Origin: Pseudomonadota bacterium
GTDB taxonomy: Bacteria; Myxococcota; Polyangia; Polyangiales; Polyangiaceae
NCBI GenBank assembly: GCA_023419055.1
Contig: JAEZYO010000510.1
Span: 1 to 10,282 of the forward strand
Reading direction: 5' to 3'
Length of the DNA: 10,282 nucleotides
The notes beneath the pieces were generated by a model. It saw nothing but the letters and a program-made list of their open reading frames with translations. It ran no database searches and was not told the DNA's origin. Position 1 is the stretch's first letter. Each line of letters starts with the position of its first letter. The position numbers and the translations under genes are program-made. This document shows positions 1 to 6,756 of this stretch, in pieces.

Positions 1-110
1 TCGCTCACCTGCCCCGCTTCCTGGTCGTCGCGCTGGTGCTCGCGCTCGTGGCGCCCTGGATGGGCTCGCAGATCAGCGCGTTCGCGGTGCAAGCGTTCTC
101 CGGCGGATGA
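1..110 (+). CDS. FliQ/SctS-like type III export apparatus protein, C-terminal fragment
   Basis: Only the last 35 codons are in the window (reading frame begins at position 3; TGA at 108-110). They encode one hydrophobic segment (FLVVALVLALVAPWM) followed by a short amphipathic tail ending AVQAFSGG. A Leu-Pro entry into a hydrophobic helix, then a Pro-Trp-Met step and a tail rich in Ala/Gln/Phe, matches the C-terminus of FliQ/SctS, the ~90-residue inner-membrane subunit of flagellar and injectisome export gates, in which a GPWM step is typical. The fragment is too short to separate flagellar from non-flagellar versions. The stop overlaps the next gene's ATG (ATGA), so the two are probably translationally coupled. 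Another small membrane protein with a chance PWM motif remains possible. Confidence 0.55.
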   Translation, partial: AHLPRFLVVALVLALVAPWMGSQISAFAVQAFSGG

Positions 111-1336
111 CACGCCGCGGAACGCGCGGAGTCGGGCGCCTCCCGGTCGCGCCGAGCGATCTCGGGGCCCGCGCTCCCGCTCGCTCCCGAATCGAGGTCG
201 GCGGCAGGGTCCTTTTCGCCGACCAGAGCGAGGTTCGCCTCGCGGATGCCTTCGCGACGGTGGGGGTCGTCGGACTCGATGCCTCGCGGGTGAAGGTCGG
301 GGATCTGGTGGTCGTTTCAGGCGCCTGGAACGGCGAGCGGCTCGCCGGCGCTCGATTGGTCGAGGTGTTTCCGTGTCCCGAACCGACCGCGAGCGGCGAT
401 TTCGCGCGGCTCTCCTGGAACGGAGTCGGCCTGCACCTCCGCGCGCGAGCCCGCGCGCTCGCCACGCTGCGCGCCTACTTCGACGCGCAGGGCTTTCTCG
501 AGATCGACCCGCCGGCGCGCGTCCGTGCCCCCGGAGTGGACCTGAACGTGGACGCGCTCCGGGCCGAAGAAGGCTGGCTCGTGCCCTCACCCGAGCTCTC
601 GCTCAAGCGCCTGCTCGTGGGCGGCGTTCCGCGGCTCTACTCGCTCTCGCACGCGTTTCGGCGCGACGAACAGGGCGCGCTGCACGAGCCCGAGTTCTTG
701 CTGCTCGAGTGGTACCGCGCGTTCGCCGGGCAAGAAGCGGTGCTCAAGGATACCGAGGCGCTCGTGCTCGCCGTCGCGAAGGCGCTCGGCGGGAAACCGC
801 AGCTGCGCGCGCCGGACGGGCGGAAGCTCGACGTGCGCCCGCCCTTCCCGCGCGTGACCGTGCGCGACGCGTTCAAGCGCTTCGCCGGGGTGAGCGACGC
901 GACGGATCTCGCGGCCGCCGACGAAGATCGCTACTTTCGACTGCTCGTCGAGCGCGTCGAGCCGGAGCTCGCCCGCTACGACAAGCCGGTCTTCCTCTGC
1001 GAGTACCCGCTCACCCAGGCCGCGCTCGCTCGCCCCTCACCGAGCGATCCTCGAGTCGCCGAGCGCTTCGAGCTCTACGCGGGCGGCGTCGAGCTCTGTA
1101 ACGGGTACGGTGAGCTCGTCGATCCAGTCGAGCAACGGCGGCGCTTCGTCGCCGAGCGCGCCGAACGGCGGGCGAACGGGCGGCGCGTCTATCCGCTCGC
1201 CCAGCGGTTTCTAGCCGCGCTCGAGGAGGGCATGCCGCCATCCGGCGGGAATGCCCTCGGCGTCGACCGCCTGATCCTCCTCGCCACTGGCGCGAAGAGG
1301 ATCAGCGACGTCATCCCCGAACCCTGGCACCGCTGA
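107..1336 (+). CDS. epmA: EpmA/PoxA/GenX-family class II synthetase paralogue (EF-P lysine ligase) with N-terminal extension
   Basis: 409 aa. EpmA-family enzymes activate (beta-)lysine with ATP and attach it to a conserved lysine of elongation factor P in the cytoplasm, which helps ribosomes pass polyproline stretches. The class II core is complete: motif 1 around 121-136 (YFDAQGFLEIDPP), the SPELSLKRLL substrate segment at 161-170, motif 2 at 184-202 (FRRDEQGALHEPEFLLLEW), CEYP at 298-301, ELCNGYGEL at 329-337, and motif 3 at 380-390 (GGNALGVDRLI). The Ala before LGVDR and the GVELxNGxxEL block are EpmA-like; true lysyl-tRNA synthetases have Gly at that Ala. E. coli EpmA is about 325 aa and lacks an anticodon-binding domain. 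Here residues ~28-92 form an extra beta-rich region of the kind seen in OB folds (VGGRVLF...VGVVGL...VGDLVVVSG). The ATG overlaps the preceding stop. No EF-P or EpmB gene is visible nearby. A diverged LysRS-like enzyme with another substrate is the main alternative. Confidence 0.8.
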   Translation: MTRRGTRGVGRLPVAPSDLGARAPARSRIEVGGRVLFADQSEVRLADAFATVGVVGLDASRVKVGDLVVVSGAWNGERLAGARLVEVFPCPEPTASGDFARLSWNGVGLHLRARARALATLRAYFDAQGFLEIDPPARVRAPGVDLNVDALRAEEGWLVPSPELSLKRLLVGGVPRLYSLSHAFRRDEQGALHEPEFLLLEWYRAFAGQEAVLKDTEALVLAVAKALGGKPQLRAPDGRKLDVRPPFPRVTVRDAFKRFAGVSDATDLAAADEDRYFRLLVERVEPELARYDKPVFLCEYPLTQAALARPSPSDPRVAERFELYAGGVELCNGYGELVDPVEQRRRFVAERAERRANGRRVYPLAQRFLAALEEGMPPSGGNALGVDRLILLATGAKRISDVIPEPWHR

Positions 1337-1344
1337 GCGCTCAG
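1333..1344. repeat. 12-bp perfect palindrome holding both convergent stop codons
   Basis: CTGAGCGCTCAG is perfectly self-complementary. It contains the plus-strand TGA of the epmA-like gene (1334-1336) and the minus-strand TGA of the lipase gene (TCA at 1341-1343). Only four bases (GCGC) lie between the two coding regions. The stem is too short and has no T tract, so it is not a convincing intrinsic terminator. Confidence 0.7.
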
Positions 1345-3797
1345 TCGCCGATCACGGGCGTACCGGTCGCGGCCGTCGTGAAGAAGCGCACCATGTCCTC
1401 GTTCGCTTGCTCCACGTCGAACACGACGAAGTGCCCGTCCGAGCCCGAGGGCGGCTCGTACTGGCGGAGGCCCAGCGTGTACGCGTTGCCGTTCACGTCG
1501 ACGTTACCGCTCGCGGGTGAGTCGACGTCGGGTAGCTCGAGATCCTCGGTCTGCGGCGCGACGTGCGGGATGATCCCCGCGAGCGCGTAGATTTGCATGG
1601 TGACCTCGGGGCTGTAGCTGTCGTCGAAGCCGTAGGTCTGGAAGGCGTGCTTCGGCGAGTAGGCGCCGATCGGCTGGCGCGTGAGCGGGAGCGCGTAGTT
1701 GATGGGATCCGACGGATCGATCCACTCCTGCAACAGGTTCAACACGGGGTGCAGCGTCTTCACCTCCGCGACGCTCGGATCGGACAGCACGACCGGGACG
1801 ACCTGCTTGATGTCGACCGGTTCCGTCTTGGTGAGGAGCGCATCCATCAGGCTCGCGCCGTTCCCCGAGAGCACGGCGGCCTTGTAGAGGTTCGAGAACG
1901 GGAGCGCGAGGCTGCCCTCGGTCGAGCCCTGAGAGTGGCCGAAGTAGAAGATCTTCGCGCTGTCGACCTTGATCGCCTCACCGCCGCTCTCTTCGGCGCT
2001 GAGGTCGAGGCTAGCCGCGAACTTGGCGAGCGACAGCTGATCGGCCGCGCCCTGCATCGGGTTTCCACGCGCCGCGTCCGGGTTGAAGATGTTGAAGAAG
2101 AGGTTCTCCGGATCCTCGGTCGAATCGCCCCGGCGCGGCCCGTGGACCACCTGGTCGATGCCGAGCACGGCGAACGGCGTCGAGGCGGTCGAGAGCACCC
2201 CCGCGACCTCGGGACGCACGTGGCTGCGGAAGCCGCCGCCAGTCCCGTGCGCGAACACCACGATCGGCCAGCCTTCGACCGGCATGTCCCCCTTCGGAAC
2301 GGTCAGCGACAGGCACACGTCCTGTCGCTCGGGGTCGTCCGTGACCGCGATGGCCCCGCCCGAGGTCTCGTACGGCGCGGTCCCTTCCTGGAAGATCGGG
2401 AGCGACACCAGCGCGTGGTACTCGTCGAAGTCGGCGTTCGTCTCGCAGGCGCGGCCGGCGACACCGTTTTCGCACGGCGACTCCGCGCCGTCCTCGCACT
2501 TTACCCAGTCTTTCGCGGAGGGCGGGTCGAGCTCCTCGATCGCCGCGGCGAGGTCCGCCATCGTGTCGCGGACCTGGGCGACCGTAAAGACTGCCGCATT
2601 CAAGATGGTCCCCGGGTTGATCGAGCGATCCTCGAGGTAGTCACGGAAGATGCCGTAGGCGTCGTAACCGTCTTCGAGAGCCGCGTCGTCGGGCGCGGAG
2701 CCCGCGAGCAGGCTGAGGAGGTTCGGCGCCTTCTGTACGTCGTCTCCGTCCTCGGTCGTGATGGTCGTGGTGAGCCACACGGCGTAGGTGTGGCCGGGGA
2801 CGAGCGACGCGCCGAGCGACGGGCGCACGGCGATCCAGTTGTCGCAAATGTACGGCGAGCGCCCGACGGAGTAGTACCAGTTGAGACCCGGCGTCGTGCC
2901 GTACTCGTCACTGCCGGGAGTAATGTCGACGAGGTTGACCGAGCCGTCTGCCCGCAGGCTGTCGACGTCGAGGGAGCCGGAGAAGCGGAAGAAGGTCGCG
3001 GGGTAGGCGCCGAACCCGCTGTCGTTCGCTTCGATGGCGTCGACGTAGCGTTGTACCAGGTCGACGCCGACCAGGCCCTTACCGGGCGTCGGGAAGCCTT
3101 CCAGATCGACCGCGCCGTTCTTGATGCGCACGTCGTTGGGGAACGGCAGGCGGAAAAAATCGAGCTCTTCCGCGTCTTCGGCGCCAGGGACCTCGAAATA
3201 GGCTCGCACCGGACCGTCGACGTCCCCGCACTCGACGCCCTTCCAGAGCGTCCCGCCCGGGAAGCCGGTGCCCGGAGCACACATCCCTTCCTTGCAGTCG
3301 AGGCCCGCGAAGCAGTCGACGTTCACCGTGCAGCTGTCACCCACGTCGCCGTCACCGGCGGCCACGCAGGTCTTCTGCAAGAGCCCGTCACAGCGAAGGC
3401 CCGACTTGCAGCTCGCGTCGCTCGTGCAGCTGTCACCCACGTCGCCGTCGCCCGCAGGCGCGCAGGCTCCTGCAATGCACTGCAGCCCTTCTTCGCACTC
3501 CGGCCCGATCACACAGGCTTCACCGGGCCCGAGGCTGTGCCCCGGCTCGCAGACGTCGTCGGTGCAGGAAAGGCCCGGCCGACAAGGAACCGTGTCGGAG
3601 CAAGCGTCGCCGATGCCCGCACCATCCGGCAAATCTCCCGAGCCACCGTTGCCGGGACCGTCCGTGCCGCCGGAACCCGACCCGGAAGTCCCGCCGGCGC
3701 CGCCCGCGTCCGGCGCGTAGGCCACCGGCCCGTCTCCGCAAGCCCAGGCCAGAACCGTGGATGAACAGCCCAACAGCAGCCAACGCCAGTGCTTCAA
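1341..3797 (-). CDS. Cys-rich-repeat lipoprotein with C-terminal VolA/Pla-1-like alpha/beta-hydrolase
   Basis: 818 aa from the TTG at 3797, which has a GAGGT Shine-Dalgarno six bases upstream; an upstream in-frame TTG at 3812 lacks one. The N-terminus (MKHWRWLLLGCSSTVLAWAC) is a lipoprotein signal with Cys11 or Cys20 as acylation site, followed by a Gly/Ser-rich linker. Residues ~62-176 hold four Cys-rich repeats of the form G-[DE]-[AS]-C-x5-6-C-x2-GL-x-C-x4-8-C, common in secreted proteins of this lineage. A LPFPND segment at 217-222 resembles the N-terminal domain of the Pla-1/VolA extracellular lipases. The hydrolase part shows HGTGG (517-521, oxyanion loop) and GHSQG (620-624, nucleophile Ser622). 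Asp725/726 and His789 (SDGHF) are candidates to complete the triad. It is probably an envelope-anchored or surface lipase/esterase; the substrate cannot be told from sequence. It is transcribed separately from the apt operon. Confidence 0.75.
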   Translation of the reverse strand: MKHWRWLLLGCSSTVLAWACGDGPVAYAPDAGGAGGTSGSGSGGTDGPGNGGSGDLPDGAGIGDACSDTVPCRPGLSCTDDVCEPGHSLGPGEACVIGPECEEGLQCIAGACAPAGDGDVGDSCTSDASCKSGLRCDGLLQKTCVAAGDGDVGDSCTVNVDCFAGLDCKEGMCAPGTGFPGGTLWKGVECGDVDGPVRAYFEVPGAEDAEELDFFRLPFPNDVRIKNGAVDLEGFPTPGKGLVGVDLVQRYVDAIEANDSGFGAYPATFFRFSGSLDVDSLRADGSVNLVDITPGSDEYGTTPGLNWYYSVGRSPYICDNWIAVRPSLGASLVPGHTYAVWLTTTITTEDGDDVQKAPNLLSLLAGSAPDDAALEDGYDAYGIFRDYLEDRSINPGTILNAAVFTVAQVRDTMADLAAAIEELDPPSAKDWVKCEDGAESPCENGVAGRACETNADFDEYHALVSLPIFQEGTAPYETSGGAIAVTDDPERQDVCLSLTVPKGDMPVEGWPIVVFAHGTGGGFRSHVRPEVAGVLSTASTPFAVLGIDQVVHGPRRGDSTEDPENLFFNIFNPDAARGNPMQGAADQLSLAKFAASLDLSAEESGGEAIKVDSAKIFYFGHSQGSTEGSLALPFSNLYKAAVLSGNGASLMDALLTKTEPVDIKQVVPVVLSDPSVAEVKTLHPVLNLLQEWIDPSDPINYALPLTRQPIGAYSPKHAFQTYGFDDSYSPEVTMQIYALAGIIPHVAPQTEDLELPDVDSPASGNVDVNGNAYTLGLRQYEPPSGSDGHFVVFDVEQANEDMVRFFTTAATGTPVIGD
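3327..3449. repeat. 27-bp exact direct repeat, 96 bp apart, within the Cys-rich region
   Basis: The same 27 bases occur at 3327-3353 and 3423-3449. Both encode the GDGDVGDSCT segment that opens the third and fourth Cys-rich repeats. The 96-bp (32-codon) offset keeps the frame, so recombination between copies would delete or duplicate exactly one Cys module. This suggests a recent internal duplication. Confidence 0.85.
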
Positions 3798-3827
3798 GGT
3801 GCCACCTCGCAAGGATTCAAACCCACC

Positions 3828-3833
3828 ATGTTA
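3828..3833 (-). promoter_or_regulatory. Possible -10 box of the lipase gene
   Basis: On the minus strand TAACAT matches the sigma-70 -10 consensus at four of six bases. A start about 7 bases downstream would give a leader of roughly 24 bases that includes the GAGGT Shine-Dalgarno before the TTG at 3797, supporting that start over 3812. The -35 region (TTCTCG, 17-bp spacer) is weak. Confidence 0.3.
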
Positions 3834-3891
3834 GTCGAGGCCCGGCTTTCCGAGAAGCCCCTCCCCGGCCGGCAATGATCGGCGAGACTTC

Positions 3892-3909
3892 CCCCGGCTT
3901 TCGCCGGAG
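3892..3909 (-). terminator. GAAA-tetraloop hairpin downstream of apt
   Basis: Read on the minus strand, CTCCGGC-GAAA-GCCGGGG forms a seven-pair stem (one T-G wobble) closed by a GNRA loop, 28 bases after the apt stop. There is no following U tract, so it is at best a Rho-aided terminator or an mRNA 3'-end-stabilising hairpin. The rest of the 140-bp gap (3798-3937) holds the lipase promoter region and a weaker GGCTT/AAGCC hairpin near 3842-3857. Confidence 0.4.
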
Positions 3910-3937
3910 CGTCAGCCGAGCCGCCAATCCCCGCCAT

Positions 3938-4609
3938 TTACTCGTAGCGCACGAGCGAGACGGTCGGTGTAGGCAAAAGGCGCTGCCTACCGTTCAGCGA
4001 CACGAGCTCGATCACGAACGCGTACGCGAGAACGTACGCGCCCTGGCGATGCACGAGCTCGCCGGCTGCGGCGGCCGTTCCACCGGTCGCGAGCAAGTCG
4101 TCCACCACGAGCACGCTCGCACCTTCGCGCAGCGAATCGCGATGCATCTCGAGCTCGCTCTCGCCGTACTCGAGCGAGTAGCTCACCTTGTCGGTTCGGT
4201 AAGGGAGCTTTCCCGGCTTCCGCACCGGGACGAAGCTCGCGTTCAGGCGGGCAGCGAGCGCGCCGCCGAAGATGAAGCCGCGCGACTCGACGCCCACGAC
4301 CGCGTCCACCTTCTCACCCACGAAGCGATGCGCGATCGCGTCGAGCACGATGTGGAACCCTTTGGGATCCGCGAGCAGCGGCGTGATGTCGCGGAACAGG
4401 ATGCCCGGAGTCGGGAAGTCCGGCACCTCGCGGATCAGGGAGCGAACGTGCTTCTGCGGGTCGAACTCCACCCCCTCGAGGGCGAGCACCATCGGCGGCA
4501 GCTCCAAGGTGACCTGCGGCTTCTTCGCTTCGACCCCTCGCGGCGTCGGCTGCGAACGCGCGGGCACCGGCTTCTGCGACTTCGCGAGCGTTCCCTTCCT
4601 GGTAGCCAT
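3938..4609 (-). CDS. apt: Adenine phosphoribosyltransferase with basic N-terminal extension
   Basis: 223 aa from ATG 4609. Apt converts adenine plus PRPP to AMP and pyrophosphate (purine salvage, cytoplasm). The catalytic body aligns by eye with E. coli Apt along its whole length: DFPTPGILFRDITPLL, VVGVESRGFIFG (105-115), PVRKPGKLPYR (128-138), the LEYG block, and the PRPP-binding loop VLVVDDLLATGGT (166-178). E. coli Apt is 183 aa; here about 40 extra residues rich in Lys/Arg/Pro/Gln precede the fold. An internal ATG at 4492, with GGAG nine bases upstream, would give a family-length 184-aa protein, while ATG 4609 and the in-frame GTG at 4621 have only weak Shine-Dalgarno matches. The true start is therefore open. 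It is the last gene of the bolA-grxD-surE-apt operon, 50 bp after surE. Confidence 0.93.
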   Translation of the reverse strand: MATRKGTLAKSQKPVPARSQPTPRGVEAKKPQVTLELPPMVLALEGVEFDPQKHVRSLIREVPDFPTPGILFRDITPLLADPKGFHIVLDAIAHRFVGEKVDAVVGVESRGFIFGGALAARLNASFVPVRKPGKLPYRTDKVSYSLEYGESELEMHRDSLREGASVLVVDDLLATGGTAAAAGELVHRQGAYVLAYAFVIELVSLNGRQRLLPTPTVSLVRYE

Positions 4610-4659
4610 GGGGCGCCCCACTATGCGGTACGCCCGCCGTTTTTGGCAACGGCTACGCG

Positions 4660-5427
4660 CTACGCGCGCGACCGGCGCAGTTCGCCGAGCATTTCCACCA
4701 CGGCGTCGGCTTGCTCGCCCTGGGCCTGCGCCCAGAGATCGAGCACGAGCGGCGTTACCCCCACGACTCCCTCGTCGAAGGCCTCGGTGTCCGAGCCCGC
4801 GAGCGGGCGATGTTCCACGGTCTTGCCGCCGAGCCAGAGGTACTCGCGTCCCCGGGGGTCCTGCCGGTACTCGACTTCATCCGTGTAGATGCGCCGCCCG
4901 AGCCGCGTCGCGCGGATCTTCCAGCCTTCACCCGGGGGGACGTTGACGTTCAACAAGATGGGGCCCGTCTGCGACTGAACGAGCGCGTGCAGGAGCTCCG
5001 CGCCGAGCGCCGCCGCGCTCTCGAAGCTCACGCCTGGCGCGGCCGACACCGCGAGCGTCGGTAGGCCCTTCAGCGCGGCCTCGCGCGCCGCGGCCACGGT
5101 CCCGCTGTAAAAGACGTCGTCCCCGAGGTTCACCCCGTGATTGACGCCGGACACGACCGCGTCAGGCCGGCGAGACAGCAGCCGCGCGCTCGAGTGGAGC
5201 GCGACGTAAACGGCGTCGGCAGGAGTACCGTCGACGGAGAAGATCCCGGGTTCGTGCTCGGCGAGGCGCAGCGGGCGATGCAGCGTGAGCGCGTGGCTCG
5301 ACGCGCTTTGCTCGGCGTGCGGCGCGCACACCACCACGTCGCACGTGGGCAAGAGCGCCTGGCGCAGGGCGTTCAGACCCTGCGCACGAAATCCGTCGTC
5401 ATTCGCGAGTAAAACCAGCGGCCGCAT
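4660..5427 (-). CDS. surE: 5'/3'-nucleotidase SurE
   Basis: 255 aa, the usual SurE length. SurE is a metal-dependent phosphatase that removes phosphate from nucleoside 5'- and 3'-monophosphates and can act on short polyphosphate. The N-terminus LLANDDG supplies the metal-binding Asp10 and Asp11. QSASSHALTLHRPL carries Ser41, and GVNHGVNLGDDVFYSGTVAAAREA carries Asn96 and the conserved YSGTVgAA signature. The start is well supported by GGAGG five to seven bases before the ATG. It lies 32 bp downstream of grxD and 50 bp upstream of apt. In many proteobacteria surE sits by pcm, nlpD or rpoS, none of which is here. Together SurE (AMP to adenosine) and Apt (adenine to AMP) would act on opposite sides of the adenylate pool. 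Confidence 0.95.
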   Translation of the reverse strand: MRPLVLLANDDGFRAQGLNALRQALLPTCDVVVCAPHAEQSASSHALTLHRPLRLAEHEPGIFSVDGTPADAVYVALHSSARLLSRRPDAVVSGVNHGVNLGDDVFYSGTVAAAREAALKGLPTLAVSAAPGVSFESAAALGAELLHALVQSQTGPILLNVNVPPGEGWKIRATRLGRRIYTDEVEYRQDPRGREYLWLGGKTVEHRPLAGSDTEAFDEGVVGVTPLVLDLWAQAQGEQADAVVEMLGELRRSRA

Positions 5428-5459
5428 GGGCCCCTCCGGCGTCGAGGGACGCCCGCGGC

Positions 5460-5789
5460 TCAGCCGCTCGAAGCCGCGCTCGCGCCGAGGAGCTGCTGGA
5501 GCTCACCGCTCTCGTAGAGGCTCGTCACGATGTCGCAGCCGCCGACCAGCTTACCGCCCACGTAGAGCTGCGGAAACGTGGGCCAGTTCGAGTACTCCTT
5601 CAAACCCTGACGGAGCTCCGGATCCGCGAGGATGTTCACGTCCTTGAACTCGACGCCGACCTGCTTCAGCACCTGAACGACCTGCGCGGAGAAGCCGCAA
5701 GCCGGAAACGACTTGTTGCCCTTCATGAACAGGACGACGGGCTTTTCGGAAATGGTGCTCTCGATACGGTCGCGAAGCGCTTGATCCAT
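5460..5789 (-). CDS. grxD: CGFS monothiol glutaredoxin (Grx4/GrxD family)
   Basis: 109 aa, the usual size for a single-domain monothiol glutaredoxin. This family binds a glutathione-ligated [2Fe-2S] cluster and passes it to targets; it has little disulfide reductase activity. Diagnostic residues are Lys23 (FMKG), the active-site CGFS at 31-34, WPTFPQLYV at 69-77 with the cis-Pro TFP, and GGCDI at 83-87, which bind glutathione. The usual KGTPxFPxCGFS is here [12 protein letters not shown]. Its ATG shares one base with the bolA stop (TGATG), with AAGG upstream, so translation is coupled to bolA. Grx4-BolA heterodimers sharing a cluster are well established, so the pair probably works as a complex. 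Confidence 0.95.
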   Translation of the reverse strand: MDQALRDRIESTISEKPVVLFMKGNKSFPACGFSAQVVQVLKQVGVEFKDVNILADPELRQGLKEYSNWPTFPQLYVGGKLVGGCDIVTSLYESGELQQLLGASAASSG

Positions 5790-6043
5790 CAGCGTTTACC
5801 TTGCTTGGCCCAGCTCTCGGGCGTGAAAGTCTTGAGGGCGAGCGCGTGAATCGGGCCGTGCATGGCCTCCCCCAACGCGCGGTACACCATCTGGTGCTGT
5901 TCGACGAGCGAGCGACCGGCGAAATCGGACGAGACCACGCGCGCCTGGTAGTGATCCTTCGTGCCGGTGAGGTCGGTCACTTCGATCTCGGCGCCGGGAA
6001 ATGCCTGCGCAATCAGCTCGCGAACTCGCTCGGGCTCGATCAT
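5789..6043 (-). CDS. bolA: BolA-family protein (IbaG-like)
   Basis: 84 aa from the ATG at 6043. BolA proteins pair with CGFS glutaredoxins to bind a [2Fe-2S] cluster. The fold is visible: helix [24 protein letters not shown], the [25 protein letters not shown] core (30-54), then [19 protein letters not shown] with the conserved His66. There is no cysteine, so cluster ligands would be His66 and a loop His such as His31. An upstream in-frame GTG at 6073 would add ten residues not usual in the family. The ATG has no Shine-Dalgarno; a promoter-like sequence lies directly upstream, so the mRNA may be nearly leaderless. First gene of the operon, overlapping grxD by one base. Confidence 0.93.
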   Translation of the reverse strand: MIEPERVRELIAQAFPGAEIEVTDLTGTKDHYQARVVSSDFAGRSLVEQHQMVYRALGEAMHGPIHALALKTFTPESWAKQGKR

Positions 6044-6052
6044 TTCGAGGCG

Positions 6053-6083
6053 GTTATGTGACCTAGCGAGCACGGCCTGTCAA
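6053..6083 (-). promoter_or_regulatory. Candidate promoter of the bolA-grxD-surE-apt operon
   Basis: A perfect TTGACA lies at 6083-6078 on the minus strand and overlaps the stop codon of the upstream ygjV gene. A -10-like CATAAC (four of six) lies at 6058-6053, with a long 19-bp spacer. Transcription would start a few bases before the bolA ATG at 6043, consistent with the missing Shine-Dalgarno. The long spacer is the weak point. Confidence 0.4.
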
Positions 6084-6640
6084 CCGGAGCGCCCGCTCGT
6101 CGACGTTTCGGCCGGAGCCTCGACCACGGCGTCCGCGGCGCCCTCCCCGCGAGACAGGCGCCACATCGTGTGCAGGTTGGCGACGGCGATGCACGCCTCG
6201 AGCAGGCTACCGCCAATCGACCCCGAGAACAGGTTGTTCACGAGCCAGAGCAGCGTGGCTACGAAGAGCGCGAGCCGCATCCGGAGCCCCGAGAGGTTGA
6301 AGAGCGCGAGCGTGCCGATGCTCGAGGCGATGACGGGCAACACGGAGAACCACGTCGTGACGAAGCGCCCGCCGAGCGCCACCCCGAACAAGACGAAGAA
6401 GGCGCAGACCCAGCCCGAGCGCGTCTTCACGGCCGCCAAGGCACGAAGCGCGGTGACGAACGCACTCGCCGAAGCCGCCGGCTCGCCGAGCAGCCAGAAG
6501 TGGACCACGTAGGTCACGCTCTGGACGACCAGGAGGAGCTTCAAACGCCGATCGTCCTTCTGGGCGAACGTGACGATGCCGAGCACGAACGCGAGATAGC
6601 CGACGAGCTGCGCCGGCGAGGAAGCCTCTTGCCAATTCAC
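6080..6640 (-). CDS. ygjV: YgjV-family inner-membrane protein
   Basis: 186 aa from GTG 6640, close to the 183 aa of E. coli YgjV. The family is a small multi-pass inner-membrane protein of unknown function. Shared features are the opening LVGYLAFVLGIVTFAQKDDRRLKLLL (family: IAFLIGITTF.., then Arg-Arg), HFWLLGEPAASASAFVTALR, LPVIASSIGTLALF (101-114), LRMR, and W-x9-GSIGGSLLEA (GSIGG at 140-144). About five or six hydrophobic segments are visible, and the tail after WRLSRG is Ala/Glu-rich and poorly conserved. The start is uncertain: TTG 6661 has a weak upstream GGTGG, and GTG 6640 has none but fits the family. The frame stays open to 6856 but would then overlap the divergent gene. It may be co-transcribed into bolA, 36 bp away. 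Confidence 0.85.
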   Translation of the reverse strand: MNWQEASSPAQLVGYLAFVLGIVTFAQKDDRRLKLLLVVQSVTYVVHFWLLGEPAASASAFVTALRALAAVKTRSGWVCAFFVLFGVALGGRFVTTWFSVLPVIASSIGTLALFNLSGLRMRLALFVATLLWLVNNLFSGSIGGSLLEACIAVANLHTMWRLSRGEGAADAVVEAPAETSTSGRSG

Positions 6641-6744
6641 TGAAGGAGCCGAAGCGTTCAACCTGCCACCGTGCGCGACCTTGCGCAAAGATCCGCGCGG
6701 CCCGCTGCGGGATAAGTCCGATGGTTCGACCAAGCCTCGCGCGT

Positions 6745-6750
6745 TACGAT
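6745..6750 (+). promoter_or_regulatory. -10-like box positioned for a leaderless DUF202 mRNA
   Basis: TACGAT lies at -12 to -7 relative to the ATG at 6757, the spacing expected if transcription starts at the A of the start codon. There is no Shine-Dalgarno before this ATG. No clear -35 is visible. The surrounding GCGTTACGATCC resembles GCGTTATGCTCC before the gene at 9340. Confidence 0.4.
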
Positions 6751-6756
6751 CCCTGC

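Noticed and set aside
1563..3764. A 733-codon plus-strand open frame opposite the lipase gene
   Set aside because: Its translation is Arg/Val/Ala-rich without motifs, as expected antisense to a GC-rich gene. The minus-strand frame has a signal peptide, Cys repeats and hydrolase motifs.
4610..4619. GGGGCGCCCC palindrome just before the apt ATG
   Set aside because: Ten-base GC palindromes are expected by chance in DNA of this composition, and nothing ties it to a known operator.
3761..4888. Plus-strand open frame across apt and the end of surE
   Set aside because: Antisense to two clearly identified genes and without recognisable motifs.
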